NCBI RefSeq assembly: GCF_036687315.1
Contig: NZ_CP144683.1
Coordinates: forward strand, 3,294,001-3,358,000
Length of the DNA: 64,000 nucleotides
Direction of reading: 5' to 3'
From: Sphingopyxis sp. TUF1
GTDB taxonomy: Bacteria; Pseudomonadota; Alphaproteobacteria; Sphingomonadales; Sphingomonadaceae
A model generated the notes under the pieces. The model did not search any database, was not told where the DNA came from, and worked only from the letters and a program-made list of their open reading frames with translations. Made by a program: the position numbers and the translations under genes. Below are positions 48,380 to 58,396 of this stretch, one piece after another. Position 1 is the stretch's first letter, and each line of letters begins with the position of its first letter.

Positions 48380-50338
48380 TCAGGCCGTCGTGACAACCAT
48401 CGCGCGGGTCCGCCGATAGCTGAGCCAGACGAGCCCGACGAACAGAATCAGCCCGACCCATGGCGCGAACGGCGCATAGCCGTCACCTACCACCGCCAGC
48501 GGAGCATCGCTGCCGCTGCCGGCGACGATCCCGGCGTACAGCACCCCGAACAAGCTTTCGCCGACGATCATGCCGGTGGCGGTCAGCACGCCCATACGAT
48601 GTGCAAAGCCTGCGTTCGGGCGCTTCGCCGCCCAGCGATCGTAAAACCAGCCGCCGACCGCACCGATCACCACCGGCAGGATCACCGCCATCGGCAGATA
48701 GATGCCGATGCCGATGGCCAAAGGCGGGAGCCGCAGCTTGCCCGCGCGCCCCAGCAACGTGTCGACGATGATGAAGCCAACCCCCGCAAGCGCGCCATAT
48801 CCGAGCATCGTCCAGTTGAGATCGCCGCCGAGCACCCCCTGCGCCAGCGACGAGATCAGCCCCGCCTGCGGCGCCGCGAGCGCGTTCGGCCCGGCGCCGG
48901 GGGCTCCAACGAAGCCGACCGTTTCGTTAAGCACATTGAGTACCGGCGGGACGATGAGCGAGCCAAAGATTACACCGATGATCAGCGCGACCTGCTGTTT
49001 CCACGGCGTCGCTCCGACCAGTTGGCCAGTTTTCAGATCCTGGAGATTGTCGTTCGAGATCGTCGCGATGCCGAAAACCAGCCCCGTGACGATCAGCGCA
49101 TAGGCGACCATCGCGCTGACTTCGGCTTCGCCCCCGCCGCGGCCGAGCAGGCCCAGCAGCAACAGCGACGAGGCGATAATCGCGAGGATGCCAATCCCCG
49201 ACACCGGTGAATTGGACGCGCCGATCAACCCCGCCATATAGCCGGTCACCGACGCTATCATCAGCCCGACGACGATGATGAACAGGATGGCGCCCGCAAC
49301 GAGCACCATCGATGAGGCCGCGAGCGGACCGCCCGCCAGTTCCGACCAAAGCAGCCACCCGATCGGCAGCATCAGCGCCAGCGACCCGCCGAACACCCAC
49401 GAAATCGACATATCCTGTTCTTCGATCGCCATCGCTGCGCCGCCTTGCCGTGCGCGGCTGGCCGCCATCGCCGACCGGATGCCGCCGACCACCGGCGCGG
49501 CGATGCTGATCAGCGTCCAGATCGCCGCGACCGCGATCACGCCGGCGCCAAAGAAGCGCACGTCGGCGCGGAACACCGTGTTCGCCAGCGTTTCGGGATC
49601 GCCCGCACCGCCCTGGGTCAGAATCGGCAGCAGAATCCACCAGCCGGTTACCAGCCCGACAAGCTGCGCCATGCCGACTGACAGTCCGACCAGATGCCCG
49701 ACCCCGAACAATGCAAACGCCAGCCCGCCCGCGATCCCGGTCGCGCCGCTGCCGACCGCGAACCAGCGCGCGACTTCGGCCCCGGCGAGTTTCATCTGGG
49801 TCAGCAGCGTAAAGCCCGCCGCGACGATCGAATTCCACAGCAAGGCCGACAGCCCCGCCTTGTTCTCGGCGGCGCCCTCGGCGCTCGCGGCGCCGACCTG
49901 CAACACCTCGGCGGCAGCGCGGCCTTCAGGATAGGGAAGATCCGAATCGACGACGAGCGCGCGGCGCAGCGGGACGGAGAAAAGCACCCCCAATATGCCG
50001 CCGAGCATCGTAATTGCGGTCGTTTCTAGCAGCGGGAAACCCTGCCAGTAACCGACCATCACCAATCCCGGCAGCACGAAGATGATCGCCGCCAGCGTTC
50101 CCGCCGCGCTCGCGATCGTCTGGACGATATTATTCTCCAGGATCGTCGATCCGGCCATATAGCGCAGCAGCGCCATCGAAATCACCGCGGCGGGAATCGA
50201 AGTGGCAAAGGTCAGTCCGACTTTCAGCCCCAGATAGACGTTCGCGGCGGTGAACATCAGCGTCAGCACGCCGCCAAGAATGATCGCGCGGATCGTCAGT
50301 TCGCGTCCGCGCCCGGCGGCCGTGGTGATGTCGGTCAT
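48380..50338 (-). CDS. OPT family oligopeptide transporter
   Basis: Integral membrane transporter of 652 residues with about 15 hydrophobic spans (RAIILGGVLTLMFTAANVYL, SIPAAVISMALLRYM, IASAAGTLAAIIFVLPG and on to the last LILFVGLVWLSY). The PYPEGRAAAEVLQVG motif and the GLKVGLTFATSIPAAVIS start are typical of the bacterial OPT/YSL-like group, which moves small peptides or metal chelates by proton symport; the substrate is unknown. It is unlinked to a peptide-binding protein. Confidence 0.93.
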   Translation of the reverse strand: MTDITTAAGRGRELTIRAIILGGVLTLMFTAANVYLGLKVGLTFATSIPAAVISMALLRYMAGSTILENNIVQTIASAAGTLAAIIFVLPGLVMVGYWQGFPLLETTAITMLGGILGVLFSVPLRRALVVDSDLPYPEGRAAAEVLQVGAASAEGAAENKAGLSALLWNSIVAAGFTLLTQMKLAGAEVARWFAVGSGATGIAGGLAFALFGVGHLVGLSVGMAQLVGLVTGWWILLPILTQGGAGDPETLANTVFRADVRFFGAGVIAVAAIWTLISIAAPVVGGIRSAMAASRARQGGAAMAIEEQDMSISWVFGGSLALMLPIGWLLWSELAGGPLAASSMVLVAGAILFIIVVGLMIASVTGYMAGLIGASNSPVSGIGILAIIASSLLLLGLLGRGGGEAEVSAMVAYALIVTGLVFGIATISNDNLQDLKTGQLVGATPWKQQVALIIGVIFGSLIVPPVLNVLNETVGFVGAPGAGPNALAAPQAGLISSLAQGVLGGDLNWTMLGYGALAGVGFIIVDTLLGRAGKLRLPPLAIGIGIYLPMAVILPVVIGAVGGWFYDRWAAKRPNAGFAHRMGVLTATGMIVGESLFGVLYAGIVAGSGSDAPLAVVGDGYAPFAPWVGLILFVGLVWLSYRRTRAMVVTTA

Positions 50339-50628
50339 CTATATCTCCCCGCCCGCTGTCTCGCGATCCGCCGCGTCTTATGCAAGGCCCAATTTGAGCT
50401 GGCCGAAAAGCGACGAATCGAAGCCGATTTGACGTATCGATCCAATATGGAAGCACTTGGTCGTGGCATAGCGTCTCGCATGACAAATATCGATCTTAGC
50501 GATGTTACGCCCCGCCCACGCGGCAGCGGCGCCGTACCGCCGCGCGGTCCGGCACCTTGCGCCGGCCTGTTCGGCTGGCGCAAGGATGCGGTGCCATCAG
50601 CTCCGCCCCTGAAAAAGCGGGATCGCGA

Positions 50629-51270
50629 TCATCCGGCGGACTGATCGGCCAGCAATGCGCCAAAAGCCTTCACCGCCGCTGCAGGCCCATCGGGATGCGC
50701 CCACACACCACCCGACACGGCTAGAAAATCGGCGCCCGCATCGATCAGCGCAGACGCATTATCAACCGTGATGCCGCCGATCGCCACGCAGGGCAGCTCG
50801 AACATGCTCTGCCACCAGGTCAGGATTTCGGGGTCGGCGTGATGCTCGACCGCTTTGGTCGTCGTCGAAAAAAAGGCGCCGAACGCTACATAATCTGCGC
50901 CCGCCTCGCCTGCTTCCATCGCCAGATGCCGGCTCGCGTGGCAGGTAACACCGATCTGGATGTCGGGACCGAGAATGCGGCGCGCTTCTTTGGGATCGCC
51001 GTCGCCCTGCCCAAGATGCACTCCGTCGGCGCTCAGGCGCTTCGCCAGCGCAACATCGTCGTTGACGATGAAAGCTACGTCATGCGTAGCGCAGATCGCC
51101 TGCAGCGGCTCGGCGAGCCGCGCCGCCTCGTGCTGGCTCAGCCCCTTGACGCGGAACTGAAAGGCTGCGACCGGGCCGGCGGCCAACGCCTCCTCCAGTC
51201 GCGCGGGAAAATCGCCACCAACGTCGAGCGGTGAGATCAGGTAGAGTTGGCAGATCGGCACGGTGGTCAT
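50629..51270 (-). CDS. thiE: thiamine-phosphate synthase
   Basis: Couples hydroxymethylpyrimidine diphosphate with thiazole phosphate to make thiamine phosphate. The 213 residues are a TIM barrel: FQFRVKGLSQHEAARLAEPL, FIVNDDVALAKRLSADGVHLGQGDGD (ND and GVHLGQ motifs), IGVTCHASRHLAMEAGEAGADYVAFGAFFSTTTK (GADYVAFG, phosphate loop), CVAIGGITVDNA and AVSGGVW. In place of the usual P-T-x-T/K motif it has FFSTTTK, the alphaproteobacterial variant. Only 35 bases separate it from the divergent lipoprotein gene, and I see no thiamine riboswitch there. Confidence 0.93.
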   Translation of the reverse strand: MTTVPICQLYLISPLDVGGDFPARLEEALAAGPVAAFQFRVKGLSQHEAARLAEPLQAICATHDVAFIVNDDVALAKRLSADGVHLGQGDGDPKEARRILGPDIQIGVTCHASRHLAMEAGEAGADYVAFGAFFSTTTKAVEHHADPEILTWWQSMFELPCVAIGGITVDNASALIDAGADFLAVSGGVWAHPDGPAAAVKAFGALLADQSAG

Positions 51271-51305
51271 CGCGCGTTCATAGCGATGCCGCCAGACGCG
51301 GGCAA

Positions 51306-51704
51306 ATGCAGAAGATCATACATCGTGCGGCGCTTGCCCTTCCCTTCGCACTCCTGCTTTCGGCGTGCGCAACGACGGCCGACGCCCCGCTGCCCGACGG
51401 CAGCAACGTCGCGCTCGGCCAGAAAGCCTATGTCGATGGACCGATCGTCGAGCCGGTCGCCATCGTCGAGGACAGCCGCTGTCCTATGAACGCGCGCTGC
51501 GTTTGGGCCGGGCGCGCCCGGGTGAAAATGCTGTGGCACCGGGGCAATGGAGAAAAACAGACGTTCGACGTCACGCTCGGCGAACCGACGCCGCTCGCCG
51601 ACGGCCAGTTCACGCTCGAATCGGTGCGCCCCGAAAGGCGCACTGACGTCACGCTGAAACCAGCGGATTATCGTTTCTCGTTCCGCTTCGCGGGCGGCCT
51701 CTGA
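51306..51704 (+). CDS. small lipoprotein of unknown function
   Basis: Protein of 132 residues with a lipoprotein signal (IHRAALALPFALLLSAC, Cys20). The mature part contains two cysteines close together (DSRCPMNARCVWAGRAR) and a beta-rich C-terminal half (GEKQTFDVTLGEPTPL, DVTLKPADYRFSFRF). The CPxxARCVWAG pattern recurs in many bacterial hypothetical proteins, but I know no function. The start ATG 51306 gives the signal peptide directly. Confidence 0.82.
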   Translation: MQKIIHRAALALPFALLLSACATTADAPLPDGSNVALGQKAYVDGPIVEPVAIVEDSRCPMNARCVWAGRARVKMLWHRGNGEKQTFDVTLGEPTPLADGQFTLESVRPERRTDVTLKPADYRFSFRFAGGL

Positions 51705-51746
51705 CCCTGTCGACGTCCGATTGAAGGTTCAGGACGGCGATATAGG

Positions 51747-52184
51747 TCAGGCCTGATCTTTCAGCGCGATTTCGCGCAGCGGGTGACCGCCGTCGATAAA
51801 CAGTCGGCCGCCCGGCCGCAGCGCTGCCCGCACCCGCGCCAGCGCGGGTTCGTATGCCGCGGGATGACGCCCATCGAGGGCACCGACACGCACTGCAAAC
51901 GCCAGGTCATAATGCGGCTCACCCGGCAAAAGCTGAAAATCCTCCACCGCGACCGCCCGAAACGACAGGCGACCCGCAGCAATTTCCGGCACCGATCCGT
52001 TTTCCGCCTGCGCGATCGCTCTCGCCGAACGGTCAATCGCCAACACATGCCCGTTGCCGATCCGCGCGACCACCGCGCGCGCGGCGGCTCCAGGTCCGCA
52101 GCCAATTTCGATCACGCGCATACCAGGCGCAAGCGGCAAGGCGTCGACGATGGCGCGCAGACGGGGCGATAAAGCCACCGCCAC
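51747..52184 (-). CDS. class I SAM-dependent methyltransferase, short
   Basis: Rossmann methyltransferase of about 145 residues. Motif I is MRVIEIGCGPGAAARAV, followed by HVLAIDRSARAIAQAE (motif II), YDLAFAVRVGAL (post II) and ALRPGGRLFIDGG (motif III). It lacks the C-terminal strands of longer members, yet the core is complete. The start is uncertain: GTG 52184 lies eight bases after the fba stop; CTG or ATG further up would run into fba. It is the last gene of the tkt-gap-pgk-fba run; the substrate is unknown. Confidence 0.8.
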   Translation of the reverse strand: MAVALSPRLRAIVDALPLAPGMRVIEIGCGPGAAARAVVARIGNGHVLAIDRSARAIAQAENGSVPEIAAGRLSFRAVAVEDFQLLPGEPHYDLAFAVRVGALDGRHPAAYEPALARVRAALRPGGRLFIDGGHPLREIALKDQA

Positions 52185-52191
52185 CCGCGAG

Positions 52192-53082
52192 TCAGGCCAC
52201 AGAAGCTGTGTGAATTTCGTCGATCGCACCGCCGAGCGAATCGTTGAATTCGTCGTCGCTCATCTGGTGGCGCAAATCTTCCAGCAGCGCACGGCTGAAG
52301 CTTGCGATGATGCCCGGGTTCTTGGCCAGTTCGGCGCACGCTTCGGGACGTGCAAAGCCGCCCGACAGTGCGACCACGCGCAGCACCTTGGGATGATCGA
52401 CGAGCGGCTGGAACAGGCCAGCCTCGGTGGGAAGCGACAGTTTCAGCATCACCGGCGCACCGGTCCATGCGTCGAGCGCGGCGAGCAATTCTTTCAAAAG
52501 CAGGCGATCCGCCGCGTCGCGTTCGGCGCTCTTGATATTCACTTCGGGCTCGATGATCGGAACCAGGCCGTGCGCCGCGATGCGCGCGGCTTCGGCGAAC
52601 TGCTGATCGACGATCGCCCTGATACCGACGGGATTGGCCAGGTTTACGACGCTGCGCATCTTGGTGCCGAACACGCCCTTGGCGACTGCGCGCGCGCACA
52701 GGTCGTCGAGACCCGGATTGGCCTTCATCAGCTGCACGCCATCAGCTTCGTCTTCCAGCCCCTTGTCAACCTTCAGGAACGGCACGACGCCGCGTTCCCA
52801 TAACAGCGCTGGCACCGGCTTGCCGCCCGCCTCGCCATCCATCGTCCGCTCGAACAGGATCGCGCCAATCACCTTCTCGCCATTGAAACAGGGCGCGGTG
52901 ACGATGCGGCTGCGCATATCGTGGATCAGCGCGAACATTTCCTCGTCGTTCGAGAAAGCGTCGGCTTCGATGCCATAACCCTTCAATGCCTTGGGCGTAG
53001 ACCCGCCGCTCTGGTCGAGCGCGGCGATAAAGCCCTGCCCCGATTTGATCTGGTCCAGCATGGCGGCATTGGCGGTCGTCAT
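52192..53082 (-). CDS. fba: class I fructose-bisphosphate aldolase
   Basis: Schiff-base aldolase of glycolysis/gluconeogenesis, 296 residues. Class I features: GFIAALDQSGGSTPKALKGYGI near the start (AALDQSGGST), EVNIKSAERD, MLKLSLPT (likely Schiff-base Lys) and VVALSGGFARPEACAELAKN. The start ATG 53082 has GGAGA upstream; an in-frame methionine seven residues earlier has a weaker context. It follows the 2OG-oxygenase-like gene by 88 bases. Confidence 0.95.
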   Translation of the reverse strand: MTTANAAMLDQIKSGQGFIAALDQSGGSTPKALKGYGIEADAFSNDEEMFALIHDMRSRIVTAPCFNGEKVIGAILFERTMDGEAGGKPVPALLWERGVVPFLKVDKGLEDEADGVQLMKANPGLDDLCARAVAKGVFGTKMRSVVNLANPVGIRAIVDQQFAEAARIAAHGLVPIIEPEVNIKSAERDAADRLLLKELLAALDAWTGAPVMLKLSLPTEAGLFQPLVDHPKVLRVVALSGGFARPEACAELAKNPGIIASFSRALLEDLRHQMSDDEFNDSLGGAIDEIHTASVA

Positions 53083-53170
53083 AACGTCTCCGGTTGTTTG
53101 CATACGTATGTTGCGGCGCGCATAGCTGCCCTTCGGTTAGGATGCAATGCGCGGCCTTTTTGCGAGGCCT

Positions 53171-53812
53171 TCAGACGGGGCTTCGCGGTATGGCGAGCAG
53201 ATTGATGGCAATCGAAATACGGTCGCGTTCACCCTGATGCGGGACGACGCCGTGGCTAAGCCACGAGGGGAACATGATAATCCGGCCACTGCGCACCTTC
53301 ATCTTGAGCTGCGGTTCGTGGACGGATCCGTTGGCGCTCCGCAGGCGAAGGTTGGGCATAGTCATCAGCACCGTCGGCATGCGCGGATCTTCGATCACCA
53401 GTTCGCCACCGATCGCTCCGTCTCCCTGTTCCGACCCGTCATCGACATAATAAACCGCCGACCAATAGGCGCCTGGATGCGTGTGCATCTGGTTCGACGC
53501 GGCGGGCGGCGACACATTGACCCAGATATCGGTCGCCCATTGATGGCGCGGCGCGCCCGGAGAGACAATGTCCACGCAATGTGCGTCGGCGAGTGCGAAG
53601 ATATGACGGAGTAGATATTGCACGGGCTCGCCGCCCCACTCCGCGACGTCATGTTCGGACTGCCAGCCGCCGATGTTCGAAATCGTCACCCCCGGTGATT
53701 GGGAGCGGCGCGCGAGGATGAGTGGCTTGAGTGCAGCGTTTACCATGGCGGCGTCCGGCAATTCATCGACCACGACGGGCGTGTCGAAGAGGCCTACCAC
53801 CTGCGCGCTCAT
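53171..53812 (-). CDS. TIGR02466-like 2-oxoglutarate/Fe(II) oxygenase family protein
   Basis: Protein of 213 residues with the double-stranded beta-helix layout of small 2OG-Fe(II) oxygenases of the TIGR02466 type: [33 protein letters not shown] in pieces ([19 protein letters not shown] with His ligands), a beta core, then [28 protein letters not shown] with the distal His and the Arg that would hold 2-oxoglutarate. Function unknown; relatives hydroxylate proteins or metabolites. The ATG overlaps the pgk stop (ATGA), so it is translated with pgk. Confidence 0.85.
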   Translation of the reverse strand: MSAQVVGLFDTPVVVDELPDAAMVNAALKPLILARRSQSPGVTISNIGGWQSEHDVAEWGGEPVQYLLRHIFALADAHCVDIVSPGAPRHQWATDIWVNVSPPAASNQMHTHPGAYWSAVYYVDDGSEQGDGAIGGELVIEDPRMPTVLMTMPNLRLRSANGSVHEPQLKMKVRSGRIIMFPSWLSHGVVPHQGERDRISIAINLLAIPRSPV

Positions 53813-55005
53813 TGCAGCAGCGCCTCCACGCCCGGCAGCGGCTTGCCTTCCATCCATTCGAGGAACGCGCCGCCGGCGGTCGAGACAAAGGTGAAATCGG
53901 TCGCGACGCCGGCGTGATTGAGGGCCGCGACGGTATCGCCGCCGCCCGCGACCGACGTCAACGAGCCTTCGCGGGTCAGCGCCGCCGCGGTCTTGGCCAG
54001 CGCGACGGTCGCGGTGTCGAAGGGCGGCGTCTCGAATGCGCCGAGCGGACCGTTCCACACCAGCGTCCGGCAATTTTTGAGCACGTCCGCGAGTGCCTCC
54101 ACCGCAGCGGGCCCGACGTCGAGGATCATCTCGTCGGCGGCAACCTCGTGGACATTGACCGTGCGCGTCGGCGCGTTCGGCGCAAACTCTTTTGCGACCA
54201 CGACGTCATAGGGCAGATGGATCGTGCAGCCCGCGGCTTCGGCGGCGTCAAAGATTGCGTTGGCGGTGCCGACCAGCTCATGTTCGCACAGCGACTTGCC
54301 GACATTGACCCCGCGCGCCGCGAGAAAAGTGTTCGCCATGCCGCCGCCGATGATCAGATGATCCACCTTGCCGACGAGGTTCTTGAGCACGTCGATCTTG
54401 CTCGACACCTTGGCGCCGCCGACGACCGCGGCGACCGGCTGCACCGGATTGCCGAGCGCGGCGTCGAGCGCCTTCAGTTCGGCCTCCATCGCGCGGCCTG
54501 CATAGGCGGGAAGCCGCCGGGCGATGCCTTCGGTCGACCCATGCGCACGGTGCGCGGCTGAAAAAGCGTCATTGACGTACAGGTCGCCGATCTCGGCCAA
54601 GGCGTCGGCAAAAGCCGGATCATTTTTTTCTTCGCCGGGATAAAAGCGCGTGTTTTCGAGCACCGCGACATCGCCCGGCGCGAGCACCGCGGCGCCGGCC
54701 TTCGCGCCCTCGCCGACGGCTTCGGGAATGAACATCACCGAATGGCCCAGCACATCCTCGACCCCGGCCATAACAAGGCTCAGCGACTGGGTCGGATTCT
54801 TCGCCCCCTTCGGCCGTCCAAAATGCGCGAGAAGCAACACGATTGCGCCTTTGTCGGACAATTCGCGGATCGTCGGCATCGCCGCCTCGATCCGCGTCTT
54901 GTCGCCGACCGCGCCGTCGATCATCGGGACATTCAGGTCGACGCGCACGAGCACTTTCTTGCCGGTGATGTCGCCGATGTCGTCGAGGGTCTTGAACGCG
55001 GTCAT
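53809..55005 (-). CDS. pgk: phosphoglycerate kinase
   Basis: Converts 1,3-bisphosphoglycerate and ADP to 3-phosphoglycerate and ATP. The 398 residues include [83 protein letters not shown] and [11 protein letters not shown]. It lies 16 bases after gap. Confidence 0.97.
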   Translation of the reverse strand: MTAFKTLDDIGDITGKKVLVRVDLNVPMIDGAVGDKTRIEAAMPTIRELSDKGAIVLLLAHFGRPKGAKNPTQSLSLVMAGVEDVLGHSVMFIPEAVGEGAKAGAAVLAPGDVAVLENTRFYPGEEKNDPAFADALAEIGDLYVNDAFSAAHRAHGSTEGIARRLPAYAGRAMEAELKALDAALGNPVQPVAAVVGGAKVSSKIDVLKNLVGKVDHLIIGGGMANTFLAARGVNVGKSLCEHELVGTANAIFDAAEAAGCTIHLPYDVVVAKEFAPNAPTRTVNVHEVAADEMILDVGPAAVEALADVLKNCRTLVWNGPLGAFETPPFDTATVALAKTAAALTREGSLTSVAGGGDTVAALNHAGVATDFTFVSTAGGAFLEWMEGKPLPGVEALLQ

Positions 55006-55021
55006 CGCTGCTTCCTTCGGC

Positions 55022-56029
55022 TCAGAGGAACTTGGCCATCACGCCCGCGGTGTCGATCATGCGGTTCGAGAAGCCCCATTCATTGTCGTACCAGCTGAGC
55101 ACGCGCACCAGCTTGCCGTCGATGACGGCGGTTTCGAGGCTGTCGATCGTCGAGCTGTGCGCGTCATGGTTGAAATCGATCGAGACCAGCGGCTCGTCGG
55201 TGAAACCGAGCACACCCTTGAGTTCGCCTTCGGCGGCTTCCTTCAGCAGCTTGTTGACCTCTTCCGCGGTCGTTTCGCGAAGCGGCATAAAGGTCAGGTC
55301 GACGACCGAGACATTGGGGGTCGGGACGCGGATCGACGAACCGTCGAGCTTGCCCTTGAGTTCGGGCAGGACGAGGCCAACGGCAACCGCCGCACCGGTG
55401 CTGGTCGGGATCATCGACATAGCGGCGGCGCGCGCGCGGCGCGGGTCCGAGTGGATCTGGTCGAGGATCTTCTGATCGTTGGTGTAGGCGTGGATCGTCG
55501 TCATCAGGCCGCGCTCGATGCCGATCTTCTCGTGCAGCACCTTGGCCATCGGCGCGAGGCAGTTGGTGGTGCACGATGCGTTCGACACGATCACATGCTC
55601 GGCGCCGATCTTGTCATGGTTGACACCATAGACGACGGTCAGGTCGACTTCCTTGGCAGGGGCCGAAATCAGGACGCGCTTGGCGCCGGCGTCGAGATGC
55701 GCCTGGCCGCCCTTGCGGTCGGTGAAAAAGCCCGTGCATTCCAGCGCGATGTCGATGCCGTTGGCGGCGTGGGGCAGCTTGGCGGGATCGCGTTCGGCGG
55801 TCACCTGGATGCGCTTGCCGTTGACGATCAGGTCGCTGCCGTCGACTTCGACACTGCCGTTGAAAGGGCCATGGACCGAATCGCGCTGGAACAGGCGGGC
55901 GTTCGCCTTGGCGTCGGCCAGATCGTTGATCGACACCAGTTCGAGGTCATGGTCGGTGCGTTCGAGGATGGCACGCGCCACATTGCGGCCGATGCGTCCG
56001 AAACCGTTGATTGCGACTTTCACTGCCAT
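55022..56029 (-). CDS. gap: glyceraldehyde-3-phosphate dehydrogenase, type I
   Basis: NAD(P)-dependent glycolytic dehydrogenase, 335 residues. [20 protein letters not shown] start ([16 protein letters not shown]), [16 protein letters not shown] with the catalytic Cys, [32 protein letters not shown], and ending [15 protein letters not shown]. It follows tkt by 36 bases. Confidence 0.97.
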   Translation of the reverse strand: MAVKVAINGFGRIGRNVARAILERTDHDLELVSINDLADAKANARLFQRDSVHGPFNGSVEVDGSDLIVNGKRIQVTAERDPAKLPHAANGIDIALECTGFFTDRKGGQAHLDAGAKRVLISAPAKEVDLTVVYGVNHDKIGAEHVIVSNASCTTNCLAPMAKVLHEKIGIERGLMTTIHAYTNDQKILDQIHSDPRRARAAAMSMIPTSTGAAVAVGLVLPELKGKLDGSSIRVPTPNVSVVDLTFMPLRETTAEEVNKLLKEAAEGELKGVLGFTDEPLVSIDFNHDAHSSTIDSLETAVIDGKLVRVLSWYDNEWGFSNRMIDTAGVMAKFL

Positions 56030-56065
56030 GTCGAACTGTCCTTTCTGCGAATGGTCGGCCGGTCT

Positions 56066-58033
56066 TTACTTGCTCAGCCGTGCCAATATCTGGGGGGTGA
56101 TAGCATCGGCGGTAAGGCCGAAATGTTTGAATAGGTCTTCGATCGGTGCCGATGCGCCGAAACTGTCGATGCCGAAGCGCAGGCCGTTGCGGCCCGTGTA
56201 GCGTTCCCAGCCGAAAGTCGTGCCCGCCTCGATCGAAACGATCAGCGTGTCGGCGGGCAGGATATTTTCCTGATAGGCGGCGTCCTGTTCGTCGAACAAT
56301 TCGGTCGACACCATCGAAACGACATCGGCGCCATGACCGGCCGCTTCGAGCTTGGCGGCGACGTCCATCGCCAGCGAAACTTCGGAACCCGTCGCAACCA
56401 GCACGACCTTGCGCGACGCCGACGCCCCGCGAAGGCGGTAACCGCCTTTGGAACAAAGATTTTCCGCGACGTCATGGCGCAGCGGCGGGAGGTTCTGCCG
56501 AGTCAGCGCGAGCAGCGACGGCCGATCGGTCTGCGCCAGCGCCAACGCCCAGCATTCGGCGGTTTCGACCGCATCGGCGGGGCGCATGACGAGCAGGTTG
56601 GGCATCGCACGCAGCGACTGGAGATGCTCGATCGGCTGGTGCGTCGGGCCGTCTTCACCCAGCCCAATACTGTCGTGCGTCATCACATAGACGACGCGCT
56701 GACGTTGCAGCGCCGACAGACGGATCGCGGCGCGACAATAATCGGCGAACACAAGGAAAGTGCCGCCATAGGGGACGATACCGCCGTGCAGCGCCATGCC
56801 ATTCATCGCCGCGGCCATACCGAATTCGCGGATGCCGTAATAGATATAGCGTCCCGAATAGTCGCTTTTAGTCAGCGGCTTGGTCGATGATGTTTTGGTG
56901 TTGTTCGAACCCGTCAGATCGGCGCTGCCGCCCACCAGCGCCGCAATATCGGCGGTGAGCGCACCGAGCGTATTCTCCGACGCTTTGCGCGTCGCAACCT
57001 TCGGCGGTTCGGCGACAAGCCCGTCGAGATAGGCTTTGAAAGCATCGCCGGGAACGACCTTACCGCTCAAGCGATCTTGAAATTCCTTTTTCTTTGCGCT
57101 GCTTGCAAGGCGATAATTCCACTGGGCATGAAGCGTTTTGCCCTTTTCGCCAAAGGCCGCCCACGCCGATGCTATATCCGCGGGGATCACGAAGGGTTCG
57201 GCCGTCCAGCCGAGCTCGGTTCGCGCCGCCGCAATTTCGTCGGCGCCCAGCGGCGCGCCGTGCGTCGCCGACGTGCCCTGTTTGTTCGGTGCGCCGAAAC
57301 CGATGATCGTCCGGCACGCGATCAGCGACGGGCGCGGATCGGCGAGCGCTGAGTCGATCGCGCGGCGAATGTCGGCGGGATCATGACCGTCGCAGCTTTC
57401 GACGTGCCAGCCCGTCGCGGCGTAGCGCGCAGCGATGTCCTCGCTCGTCGACAGGTCGGTCGATCCATCGATCGTGATCTTGTTGTCGTCCCACAACACG
57501 GTCAGGCGCCCGAGGCCAAGGTGACCGGCAAGCCCGATGGCTTCGTGGTTGATGCCTTCCATCAGGCAGCCGTCGCCCGCGATCACCCAGGTGCGGTGAT
57601 CGACGAGGTCATCGCTATAGAGCGCGTTCAGATGCCGCTCGGCAATCGCCATGCCGACCGCGGTGGCCAGCCCCTGCCCCAGCGGGCCGGTGGTCGTTTC
57701 GACGCCCTCGAGCTCAAAGTTCTCTGGATGCCCGGCGCACGGACTATGCAGCTGACGGAAATTGCGGATGTCCTCGATCGTCGGCCGCGCATAGCCCGCA
57801 AGGTGCAGCGTCGCATAGGCGAGCATCGATCCATGCCCCGCCGACAGCACGAACCGGTCGCGGTCGGCCCATTTAGGGTCGCTCGGATCGAATTTCAGAT
57901 AGTCCGAATAGAGTACGGTGGCGACGTCGGCCATGCCCATCGGCATTCCCGGGTGGCCGCTGTTGGCGGCCTGTACGGCGTCCATCGCAAGCGCGCGGAT
58001 CGCGTTGGCGAGCTGACGTTCGGGCATTGTCAT
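56066..58033 (-). CDS. tkt: transketolase
   Basis: Thiamine-diphosphate enzyme of the pentose phosphate and Calvin-type sugar interconversions, 655 residues. Motifs: AANSGHPGMPMGMADVATVL, TGPLGQGLATAVGMAIAE, VIAGDGCLMEGINHEAIGLAGHLGL in pieces (GDGCLMEG, the ThDP motif), GASNNTK-type region (SADLTGSNNTKTS), YGIREFGMAAAMNGMALHGG and THDSIGLGEDGPTHQPIEHL. First of tkt-gap-pgk-(2OG)-fba. Confidence 0.97.
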   Translation of the reverse strand: MTMPERQLANAIRALAMDAVQAANSGHPGMPMGMADVATVLYSDYLKFDPSDPKWADRDRFVLSAGHGSMLAYATLHLAGYARPTIEDIRNFRQLHSPCAGHPENFELEGVETTTGPLGQGLATAVGMAIAERHLNALYSDDLVDHRTWVIAGDGCLMEGINHEAIGLAGHLGLGRLTVLWDDNKITIDGSTDLSTSEDIAARYAATGWHVESCDGHDPADIRRAIDSALADPRPSLIACRTIIGFGAPNKQGTSATHGAPLGADEIAAARTELGWTAEPFVIPADIASAWAAFGEKGKTLHAQWNYRLASSAKKKEFQDRLSGKVVPGDAFKAYLDGLVAEPPKVATRKASENTLGALTADIAALVGGSADLTGSNNTKTSSTKPLTKSDYSGRYIYYGIREFGMAAAMNGMALHGGIVPYGGTFLVFADYCRAAIRLSALQRQRVVYVMTHDSIGLGEDGPTHQPIEHLQSLRAMPNLLVMRPADAVETAECWALALAQTDRPSLLALTRQNLPPLRHDVAENLCSKGGYRLRGASASRKVVLVATGSEVSLAMDVAAKLEAAGHGADVVSMVSTELFDEQDAAYQENILPADTLIVSIEAGTTFGWERYTGRNGLRFGIDSFGASAPIEDLFKHFGLTADAITPQILARLSK

Positions 58034-58189
58034 GAGTCCCCCGGGAAAGGATATATGGGTGGCCGGATTCGGTGGGACAGCCCTTTGCGGTGACGGGGCA
58101 AGGAGTCAACCGCCCGCGGCACAAATTCGCGTGCATTTCCGCGCGGCGAGGCGATTGCACCCCTCCCCCGGCGCTGCTAACCCTTGGGC

Positions 58190-58396
58190 ATGGAACTCGA
58201 TCTCGACGAATCCAACCTGGCCATCGGGCGTATCGAGCGTGCGCTGAGCCGCATCGAAAAGGCGCTGGCCGATCGCGCGAACCGCCCCGCGCCCGCCGTC
58301 GCCGCGCCCGCCACCGACCAGTCGGCGCTGAAGGCCGAGGTCGCGGCGGTCATCGGCGAACTCGACCGGTTGATTGCGGAGGCCGAACATGGCTGA
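58190..58396 (+). CDS. zauP: small coiled-coil protein upstream of zapA (ZauP-like)
   Basis: A 68-residue protein made of two helical segments (SNLAIGRIERALSRIEKALA and SALKAEVAAVIGELDRLIAE) joined by an Ala/Pro linker. Its last bases overlap the zapA start by eight (ATGGCTGA). In Caulobacter a coiled-coil protein, ZauP, is encoded directly before zapA and works with it to focus the cell-division Z-ring. Position and shape suggest this is the counterpart; the identity is inferred from context, not from a conserved motif. Confidence 0.72.
   Translation: MELDLDESNLAIGRIERALSRIEKALADRANRPAPAVAAPATDQSALKAEVAAVIGELDRLIAEAEHG

Noticed and set aside
50480..50644. Pro-rich 54-codon plus-strand ORF (from MTNIDLSDVTPRPRG) between the OPT gene and thiE
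   Set aside because: No ribosome site, runs into the end of thiE and has no recognisable fold. It could be a small gene, but the sequence does not support it; the 290-base gap otherwise shows nothing clear.
51271..51305. Possible TPP riboswitch upstream of thiE
   Set aside because: Only 35 bases separate thiE from the divergent lipoprotein start, too short, and no CUGAGA-type core is present.
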